6,665 bases of DNA, taken from NCBI GenBank assembly GCA_948438565.1, contig CAOJLW010000115.1, positions 1-6,665 of the forward strand. Reading direction: 5' to 3'. The position numbers and the translations under genes are program-made. This document shows, one piece after another, positions 1 to 5,656 of the stretch (the first letter of the stretch is position 1; every line of letters starts with the position of its first letter). The notes under the pieces were generated by a model. That model searched no databases. It saw nothing but the letters and a program-made list of their open reading frames with translations, and had not been told where the DNA came from. This DNA is from an uncultured Lachnospiraceae bacterium (GTDB lineage: Bacteria > Bacillota > Clostridia > Lachnospirales > Lachnospiraceae).

Positions 1-40
1 ATCGTCGTGACTGGAGTTCAGACGTGTGCTCTTCCGATCT
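1..40. other. Illumina TruSeq read-2 adapter contamination at the contig edge
   Basis: Bases 7-40 match all 34 bases of the standard TruSeq read-2 adapter as I know it, beginning GTGACTGGAGTTC and ending CTCTTCCGATCT. Bases 1-6 (ATCGTC) sit where the library index lies in that adapter, so they are probably index sequence, though this cannot be proven here. Native DNA begins at 41. In the reading frame of the downstream gene the adapter translates as MTGVQTCALPI, a false N-terminus that uses a GTG at 7 as an apparent start codon. This segment is not biological and should be trimmed. Confidence 0.97.
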
Positions 41-1230
41 ATTTTGACTATCCGGCCGAACAGATAAAAGTCATTGGCATTACCGGCACAAAAGGCAAAA
101 CGACAACCACCTATATGATAAAATCCATTTTGGAACATGCAGGGTATCAAGTCGGACTGATCGGTACCGTAGAGACGATCATAGGGGATGAGACAATTCC
201 GTCGGCCAATACGACGCCGGAATCTTATTTGGTGCAGAAATATTTACGGCAAATGGCGGACGCTTCCTGTCAATGCTGCGTCATGGAGGTTTCTTCTCAG
301 GGGTTGATGATGCACCGTACGGCTGGGTTTGTGTTTGAAATTGGGATTTTTACCAATATAGAACCGGATCATATCGGGCCAAATGAGCACGCGTCCTTTG
401 CGGAATACTTAGACTGCAAGGCCCGGCTGTTTAGCCAGTGTCGACTGGGGATTGTCAATGTAGATGACGTCCATTACCAAGATGTTTTAAAATATCATAC
501 CTGTCGGGTAGAGACGTATGGATTTTCTGAGACGGCGGATATCCGTGCGGCAGATATACGGCTGGTGCATCAGCCGGGGTATTTAGGCGTAGGCTATCGA
601 GTTGCCGGACAGCTGGATTTTGAGGTGGAAGTGGATGTGCCGGGCAGGTTCAGCGTCTATAATTCTTTGGCTGCCATTGCGGTCTGTCGTCATTTTGGCG
701 TGGGAACGGGCGCGATGAAACGGGCGCTAAAGCTGGCAAAGGCTAAAGGCAGGATTGAGATGATCCATGTGTCCGATCATTTTACGTTGATGATTGATTA
801 TGCTCACAATGCCATGAGTTTAAAGAGCTTGCTTTCTACGTTGCGCGAATATGGCCCCAAAAGGCTGGTGTGCCTGTTTGGCTGCGGCGGCAACCGCGCC
901 AGAGCAAGGCGTTTTGAAATGGGCGAGACGTCCGGCAATATGGCGGATTTGACGATTATTACTTCGGATAACCCCCGATTTGAAGAACCGCAGGCGATTA
1001 TAGACGATATCAAAACAGGAATTGGCAGGACGAACGGCCAATATGTTGAAATCATAGACAGAAAAGAAGCGATCCGCTATGCGATTGCGCATGGGCAGCC
1101 AGGGGATATTATTGTTCTGGCAGGCAAAGGCCATGAGGATTATCAGGAAATAAAAGGCGTAAAATATCCGATGGATGAACGGAAGCTGATTGCGGAAGCA
1201 TTAGAAGAAATTTTGGCAGGAAAGCAGTGA
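41..1230 (+). CDS. murE: MurE-like UDP-MurNAc-tripeptide synthetase, 5'-truncated
   Basis: This is a cytoplasmic Mur ligase. The family joins an amino acid to UDP-MurNAc-L-Ala-D-Glu using ATP, in peptidoglycan precursor synthesis. Numbering from the false start at base 7, it shows a P-loop GTKGKTTTT (27-35), NTTPES (68-73), EVSSQG (94-99), the likely carbamylated lysine K138 in EYLDCKARLF, GRIE (248-251), DYAH (264-267), FGCGGNR (291-297), DNPRFEEP (321-328) and GKGHEDY (373-379). DNPR is the signature of meso-diaminopimelate-adding enzymes rather than lysine-adding ones. Only about 395 native residues are present, against 480-500 usual. The N-terminal UDP-substrate domain, about 90-100 residues, is lost at the contig edge, and the first 11 residues of the open frame are adapter. 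The frame is read from base 43. Several motifs depart from textbook MurE: K for N in GTNGKT, Q for H in SSHG, and PDHIGPNEH where RDHLDYHG is usual. It may therefore be a MurE paralogue, so the family is certain but the exact substrate is not. Confidence 0.85.
1218..1224 (+). promoter_or_regulatory. Ribosome binding site for priA
   Basis: AGGAAAG lies inside the last codons of the Mur ligase gene, 10 bases before the ATG at 1235. It is a moderate match to the Shine-Dalgarno consensus. Its position within the upstream coding region suggests translational coupling across the 4-base gap. Confidence 0.55.
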
Positions 1231-1234
1231 TAAA

Positions 1235-3466
1235 ATGGCATATTATGCCAATATAATTATAGATATTTCTCATGAAAAATTAGACCGTACGTTCCAGTAC
1301 CGGATACCGGAAGCGTTGACGGCCCAAATCCATCCCGGCGTTTGCGTCTGCGTTCCGTTTGGAAGGGGGAACCGCGTTACACAGGGATATGTCGTCGAGG
1401 TGACCGATCGGGCGCAGTTTGATGAGGAAAGGCTAAAAGAGGTGATATCGGTCGTGGCTGGCAGCGTGACGATTGAGGCGCAATTGATTGCTTTGGCGGC
1501 CTGGATGCGTAAAAATTATGGCGCGACAATGAATCAGGCGTTAAAAACCGTAATCCCAATCAAGCGAAAGTCAAAAGCCAGGGAAAAGCGCAAGATCTGC
1601 CTTTGCATGGATCGGAATGCGGCTCAGGAGCAGTTAGATCATTTTCGCAAAAAGCACAATACGGCCAGGGCCAGGCTTTTGGAGGAGCTTTTGAATCATT
1701 CGGAAATTTCCTATGAGGTTGTGACGCAAAAGCTGAATATTGCGGCAAATGTAATCCGTGCTTTGGAAGAGCGGCAGATCGTAAAAGTCGTTCATGATTT
1801 GGAGTATCGCAATCCGGTTTCGCATTTTAGCCATACCGGTTATCAGGCAAAGTTAAACGAGGAACAGCAGCAGGCGGTCGATGCTGCGCTTGCGGATATG
1901 CGCCGGGGCGTCCATAAAACCTACCTGCTGCATGGCGTTACCGGGAGTGGAAAGACAGAAGTCTATATGGAGCTGATTGCGGATGTGACGGCTCGCGGCC
2001 GACAGGCCATTGTACTGATACCGGAGATTGCGCTGACCTATCAGACAGTGATGCGTTTTTACGGAAGATTCGGCGATCGGGTATCAATTATGAATTCCAG
2101 GCTTTCGCAAGGGGAACGCTATGATCAGTTCCTGCGTGCAAAAAACGGTGAAATAGATGTTGTGATTGGCCCGCGCTCGGCGTTGTTTACTCCGTTTTTG
2201 CATTTGGGATTAATTATTATAGATGAAGAGCACGAGGGCAGCTATAAAAGTGAAACGCTGCCCAAATACCATGCAAGGGAAACGGCGATTGCGCGTGCGC
2301 AGATGGCAGGCGCCTCTGTTGTGCTCGGATCGGCGACGCCGTCCGTAGATAGCTATTATAAGGCAAAAATGGGTGAGTACAGTCTTTTGGAGATGAAAAA
2401 AAGAGCGCTGGAACAGCCGCTTCCGGTATGCCATATCGTGGATTTAAGAGAAGAATTGACAAATGGCAACCGTTCCATTTTAAGCCTCAGGCTACAGGCA
2501 TTGATTGAGGGAAGGCTGAAAAAAAAGCAGCAGATTCTGCTCTTTTTAAATCGCAGAGGGGTTTCTGGATTTGTATCCTGCCGTTCCTGCGGTTATGTCA
2601 TCCGTTGCCCGCATTGCGACGTATCGTTAAGCCTTCACAGGCATGGCAGGCTGCTGTGCCATTATTGCGGGCATGAAGAGCCGGCGCCTGTCGTTTGCCC
2701 CAATTGTGCGTCCCGGTATATCGGCGGTTTTAAAGCGGGGACGCAGAAGATTGAGGATATTGTAAAACAGCGATTTCCGCAGGCAAAGGTGTTGCGGATG
2801 GATTTGGATACGACAAAGGGCAAAGACGGCTATGAAAAAATCTTGTCTGCGTTTGCCAATCAGGAAGCGGATATTTTAATTGGCACGCAGATGATTGTAA
2901 AGGGACATGACTTTCCGAACGTTACGCTGGTAGGGATTTTAGCGGCGGATTTATCGATGTATGTGGCGGACTATCGCGCGGCGGAACGCACCTTCCAGCT
3001 TATTACTCAGGCGGCGGGGCGTTCCGGCAGGGGTAAAGAACCCGGGGAAGTGGTGATACAGACGTATAATCCCAAGCATTACAGTATCCTGGCGGCTAAA
3101 GATCAGGATTATCAGGCTTTTTACCGTGCGGAGATTGCTGTGCGCCGGCTGCTTTCTTACCCTCCGATATCCCATATGATGCTGATTTTATTTACGGCGG
3201 GGCAGGAAGAAGCGGCAGGGGCCGCAGCGGCTTATCTGGCGGCTCTGATCCGGAAAGCCAGGATCGACAGGCTGCGCTTGATTGGGCCGGCAAGCGCCAA
3301 TATTGCAAAAGTCAATGATATTTATCGGAAGGTGCTGTATGTAAAACATTCGGATTATGGGCAATTGGTCGGATTAAAGGATCGGATTGAGCTGTTTTTA
3401 AAGGATAGGGCGGATTTTGGCAAAGTAAATATAACATTTGATTTTGACCCAATGAACGGGGTATAA
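1235..3466 (+). CDS. priA: Primosomal protein N' (replication restart helicase PriA)
   Basis: PriA is a 3'-to-5' superfamily 2 DNA helicase. It recognises stalled or collapsed replication forks and reloads the replisome through the primosome. The 743 residues match full-length PriA. The N-terminal 3'-end-binding domain covers about 1-105 (FQYRIPEAL, VPFGRGNR). A winged-helix-like region follows at about 140-190. The helicase core has Walker A GVTGSGKT (234-241), IPEIALT (262-268), the DEEH box (330-333) and GSATPS (365-370). The zinc-binding insert carries eight cysteines at 449, 452, 458, 461, 475, 478, 488 and 491, enough for two zinc ions. Further core motifs are GTQMIVKGHDFP (550-561) and QAAGRSGRG (592-600). 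A C-terminal domain follows, starting near SYPPISH (641-647). The ATG is chosen because it gives the usual PriA N-terminus. One oddity is N287 where the family usually has His (HSxLSxGER). The gene starts 4 bases after the Mur ligase stop and ends 16 bases before def. Confidence 0.98.
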   Translation: MAYYANIIIDISHEKLDRTFQYRIPEALTAQIHPGVCVCVPFGRGNRVTQGYVVEVTDRAQFDEERLKEVISVVAGSVTIEAQLIALAAWMRKNYGATMNQALKTVIPIKRKSKAREKRKICLCMDRNAAQEQLDHFRKKHNTARARLLEELLNHSEISYEVVTQKLNIAANVIRALEERQIVKVVHDLEYRNPVSHFSHTGYQAKLNEEQQQAVDAALADMRRGVHKTYLLHGVTGSGKTEVYMELIADVTARGRQAIVLIPEIALTYQTVMRFYGRFGDRVSIMNSRLSQGERYDQFLRAKNGEIDVVIGPRSALFTPFLHLGLIIIDEEHEGSYKSETLPKYHARETAIARAQMAGASVVLGSATPSVDSYYKAKMGEYSLLEMKKRALEQPLPVCHIVDLREELTNGNRSILSLRLQALIEGRLKKKQQILLFLNRRGVSGFVSCRSCGYVIRCPHCDVSLSLHRHGRLLCHYCGHEEPAPVVCPNCASRYIGGFKAGTQKIEDIVKQRFPQAKVLRMDLDTTKGKDGYEKILSAFANQEADILIGTQMIVKGHDFPNVTLVGILAADLSMYVADYRAAERTFQLITQAAGRSGRGKEPGEVVIQTYNPKHYSILAAKDQDYQAFYRAEIAVRRLLSYPPISHMMLILFTAGQEEAAGAAAAYLAALIRKARIDRLRLIGPASANIAKVNDIYRKVLYVKHSDYGQLVGLKDRIELFLKDRADFGKVNITFDFDPMNGV

Positions 3467-3471
3467 CAGAT

Positions 3472-3478
3472 AAGGAGG
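3472..3478 (+). promoter_or_regulatory. Ribosome binding site for def
   Basis: AAGGAGG is a near-perfect Shine-Dalgarno sequence in the 16-base gap after priA, with a 4-base spacer to the ATG at 3483. It is the strongest such site in the window, and it fixes the def start. Confidence 0.85.
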
Positions 3479-3482
3479 AATT

Positions 3483-3962
3483 ATGGCGCTTCGGACGATA
3501 AGGATGCAGGGAGATCCGGTACTCGGTAAAGTATGCAGGGAGGTGAAGGAGATCACCCCCAAGCTTGAGATTTTGATTGCAGATATGCTGGAAACGATGT
3601 ATGATGCCTGTGGAGTGGGACTGGCTGCGCCGCAGGTCGGTGTGTTAAAACGGGTGGTCACGATTGATGTCGGGGACGGGCCGTTAGTCATGATCAATCC
3701 CAGGATTGTCTCGGCGGACGGAGAACAGACCGGGGGTGAGGGATGCTTAAGCCTTCCCGGAATGGCGGGACAGGTGACAAGGCCCAACCATGTGATAGCC
3801 AGAGCCTATGACGCCAATATGCAGGAATTTGAAATTGAAGCTACAGAGCTGTTGGCCAGAGCTATTTGCCATGAGGTGGATCACCTGGACGGACATATGT
3901 ATACAGAATTGGTCGAAGGGGAGATCTATGAGGTTTCCTATGAAGATGATGAGGAGGAATGA
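3483..3962 (+). CDS. def: Peptide deformylase
   Basis: This cytoplasmic metalloenzyme removes the N-formyl group from the first methionine of nascent proteins, acting near the ribosome exit. The 159-residue protein has all three family motifs: GVGLAAPQ (44-51), EGCLS (86-90) and HEVDH (130-134). C88, H130 and H134 should bind the metal, usually Fe2+ in this family. E131 is the catalytic acid/base, and Q51 assists. The length fits a type 1 deformylase of a Gram-positive bacterium. The C-terminus is a short acidic tail (YEDDEEE), and its codons also form the ribosome binding site of fmt. The neighbour fmt starts 5 bases after the stop and encodes the enzyme that adds the formyl group removed here. 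The adjacent def-fmt pair is common in bacteria. Confidence 0.98.
   Translation: MALRTIRMQGDPVLGKVCREVKEITPKLEILIADMLETMYDACGVGLAAPQVGVLKRVVTIDVGDGPLVMINPRIVSADGEQTGGEGCLSLPGMAGQVTRPNHVIARAYDANMQEFEIEATELLARAICHEVDHLDGHMYTELVEGEIYEVSYEDDEEE
3951..3959 (+). promoter_or_regulatory. Ribosome binding site for fmt, inside the end of def
   Basis: GAGGAGGAA is formed by the last Glu codons of def. Its AGGAGG core (3952-3957) lies 10 bases before the ATG at 3968 but only 1 base before the ATG at 3959. The spacing excludes 3959 and supports 3968 as the fmt start. Confidence 0.75.
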
Positions 3963-3967
3963 GCGTT

Positions 3968-4897
3968 ATGCGTGTAATTTTTATGGGGACTCCGGATTTT
4001 GCGGTCGGGGCGTTGGAGGCGGTGATTGCAGCCGGACATGAGGTGTCCCTTGTGGTGACACAGCCGGATAAACCAAAGGGCAGGGGAAAAGCGATGCAGG
4101 CTTCTCCGGTCAAAACGTGCGCGCTTTCGCATGGGATTGCGGTATATCAACCGAAACGGATCCGAGAAGCGGAATGTATCGCCCATTTGAAGGAATATTG
4201 TCCCGACATTATCGTAGTGGCTGCGTTTGGGCAGATTTTACCAAAAGAGCTCTTGGACGTCCCTCCCTATGGCTGTATCAATATTCATGCTTCCCTGCTG
4301 CCCAAATACCGCGGGGCGGCGCCGATCCAATGGACGGTGTTAAACGGGGACGTTGTTTCCGGCGTGACAATTATGCGTATGGACGAGGGTCTGGATACCG
4401 GGGATATGATTGTTAAGGAGGAAGTGGAGCTGGCTCAGGAGGAAACAGGCGGCAGCCTGTTTGAAAAACTTTCTGTGATTGGCGCCAAGCTATGTGTGCG
4501 GGCAATGCAGGAGATAGAAAACGGTACGGCCGTTTATACCAGACAGGATGCATCGGAAGCCACATATGTGGGCATGATCCATAAACAGATGGGGGATATT
4601 GACTGGAAAGAGCCTGCCGCTGTGATTGAACGGCTGATCCGCGGCTTAAATCCCTGGCCAAGCGCTTATACGAGACTCCATGGAAAGACTTTAAAAATCT
4701 GGCGTGCAGCGGCGGAACCCGGAGGGGACGAAAAAGAAGCCGGGACAACGGCATCTGTCAGTAAAAAAGCATGGAAAGTGCAGACCGGAGACGGCGTCCT
4801 TTCCCTACTGGAAGTGCAGTTGGAAGGAAAAAAACGTATGGATATTGAAGCTTTTTTGCGTGGACATGAGATAGAAGAACATACGAAGTTGTTATAA
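3968..4897 (+). CDS. fmt: Methionyl-tRNA formyltransferase
   Basis: The enzyme transfers a formyl group from 10-formyl-tetrahydrofolate to initiator Met-tRNA, preparing it for translation initiation in the cytoplasm. From the ATG at 3968 it is 309 residues, close to the usual 310-315. The N-terminus MRVIFMGTPDF is the family's standard opening. An in-frame ATG at 3959 would add MSV but sits too close to the ribosome binding site. The catalytic domain (about 1-190) has the substrate loop QPDKPKGRG (32-40), N105 and H107 in NIHASLLPKYRG, and D143 in GLDTGDM. These correspond to the Asn-His-Asp catalytic trio. The C-terminal tRNA-binding domain (about 205-309) includes GLNPWPSAYT (226-235) and LEGKKRM (285-291). 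A loop at about 247-262 (AAAEPGGDEKEAG) looks low in conservation. The stop is 42 bases before the preferred start of the next gene. Confidence 0.98.
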   Translation: MRVIFMGTPDFAVGALEAVIAAGHEVSLVVTQPDKPKGRGKAMQASPVKTCALSHGIAVYQPKRIREAECIAHLKEYCPDIIVVAAFGQILPKELLDVPPYGCINIHASLLPKYRGAAPIQWTVLNGDVVSGVTIMRMDEGLDTGDMIVKEEVELAQEETGGSLFEKLSVIGAKLCVRAMQEIENGTAVYTRQDASEATYVGMIHKQMGDIDWKEPAAVIERLIRGLNPWPSAYTRLHGKTLKIWRAAAEPGGDEKEAGTTASVSKKAWKVQTGDGVLSLLEVQLEGKKRMDIEAFLRGHEIEEHTKLL

Positions 4898-4923
4898 TGG
4901 CGGAAAAGGGCGTTGATAAAGAA

Positions 4924-4929
4924 AGGAAG
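4924..4929 (+). promoter_or_regulatory. Ribosome binding site for the zinc metallopeptidase gene
   Basis: AGGAAG, in the purine-rich context GAAAGGAAGAG, lies 10 bases before the ATG at 4940. This supports 4940 over the in-frame TTG at 4913. The TTG has only a weak purine run (GGAAAAGGG, 4901-4909) three bases upstream. Confidence 0.6.
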
Positions 4930-4939
4930 AGAATACGCG

Positions 4940-5656
4940 ATGTATGGATATGGATATTATGGATGGTGGGATCCCACATATTACCTGGTATTGATTGGCG
5001 TAGTCCTTTGCCTGTTTGCGTCGGCGAGGGTCAAGGGAGTTTTTCGCAAGTATTCCCGTTACCGCAGCATGAGCAATGTGACGGGCGCGCAGGCGGCGGA
5101 GCGGATTTTGCGCCAGGCAGGGATCTATGATGTTGCAGTGCGTCAAATTCCTGGGAATTTAACGGATCATTACGATCCAAGACATAAGACGTTAAATTTA
5201 TCGGATTCGGTCTATGGATCAACGTCCGTGGCGGCAGTCGGCGTGGCGGCTCATGAGTGCGGGCATGCGATTCAGCACCAACAGGCGTATGCGCCCTTGA
5301 CGCTGCGCAGCAGTATTGTTCCGGTGGCCAATATTGGCTCTACGCTGGCCTGGCCTTTGATTGCAATTGGATTTATTTTTAAGAGCAATACAGGGACGCT
5401 TTTGATTAATCTGGGTATTTTGTGCTTTTCATTTGCGGTGCTTTTTCAGCTGGTGACGCTTCCGGTAGAATTTAATGCGTCGGGCAGGGCGCTGCGTATT
5501 TTAGAGGATACCGGGATGTTAAGCAGCCAAGAGCTGCCTATGACGAGGAAAGTGTTGCGCGCGGCGGCGCTAACGTATGTTGCCAGCGCAGCGGCGTCGA
5601 TTTTGCAGTTATTGCGCCTGCTGTTTTTGGCCGGAGGAAGAAATGGCAGGGACTGA
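4940..5656 (+). CDS. Membrane zinc metallopeptidase, YugP type
   Basis: This is a predicted integral-membrane neutral zinc peptidase resembling Bacillus subtilis YugP (PF04298 family, from memory). No physiological substrate is known to me. From the ATG at 4940 it is 238 residues. The opening is rich in Tyr, Gly and Trp (MYGYGYYGWWDP), which I recall as typical of clostridial members. An in-frame TTG at 4913 would add nine residues and is less likely. Predicted membrane segments are at about 14-29, 126-147, 152-176 and 208-231. The zinc motif HECGH (105-109) lies before the second segment; H105 and H109 should bind zinc and E106 should be catalytic. E177 in LPVEFNASGRAL is a candidate third ligand, since VEFxAS is conserved in the family. 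The soluble part at about 30-104 contains TGAQAAERIL and HYDPRHKTLNLS. The gene lies between fmt and rsmB, an arrangement I recall as common in Lachnospiraceae. Its end overlaps rsmB by 14 bases. Confidence 0.93.
   Translation: MYGYGYYGWWDPTYYLVLIGVVLCLFASARVKGVFRKYSRYRSMSNVTGAQAAERILRQAGIYDVAVRQIPGNLTDHYDPRHKTLNLSDSVYGSTSVAAVGVAAHECGHAIQHQQAYAPLTLRSSIVPVANIGSTLAWPLIAIGFIFKSNTGTLLINLGILCFSFAVLFQLVTLPVEFNASGRALRILEDTGMLSSQELPMTRKVLRAAALTYVASAAASILQLLRLLFLAGGRNGRD
5633..5637 (+). promoter_or_regulatory. Ribosome binding site for rsmB
   Basis: GGAGG lies in the last codons of the metallopeptidase gene, 5 bases before the ATG at 5643. The spacing is close to ideal, so it supports an rsmB start that overlaps the upstream stop. 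Confidence 0.8.

Noticed and set aside
7..42. Apparent GTG start and N-terminus MTGVQTCALPI for the first gene
   Set aside because: It is translated adapter sequence, not biology. The true start lies upstream and is missing.
804..1134. Two overlapping - strand frames inside the Mur ligase gene
   Set aside because: They are antisense to conserved motifs of the ligase and give no domain signal.
3398..3787. 129-codon open frame on the - strand across the priA-def junction
   Set aside because: It lies antisense to two clear genes, and its Pro/Ser/Ile-rich translation shows no family motif. It looks like a by-product of their codon use.
4413..4754. 113-codon open frame on the - strand inside fmt
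   Set aside because: It is fully antisense to conserved fmt coding sequence and has no recognisable motif.
4913..4939. TTG at 4913 as the metallopeptidase start
   Set aside because: The ATG at 4940 has a better-placed ribosome binding site and gives the MYGYGYYG-type N-terminus expected for the family.
4898..4939. 42-base gap after fmt as a promoter, terminator or small RNA site
   Set aside because: It has no GC-rich hairpin with a T-run and no convincing -35/-10 pair. It is mostly a purine-rich leader carrying the ribosome binding site.
4897..5130. 77-codon + strand frame starting with an ATG that overlaps the fmt stop (TAATG)
   Set aside because: It is out of frame with the well-supported metallopeptidase gene, which covers almost all of it, and its product shows no recognisable motif.
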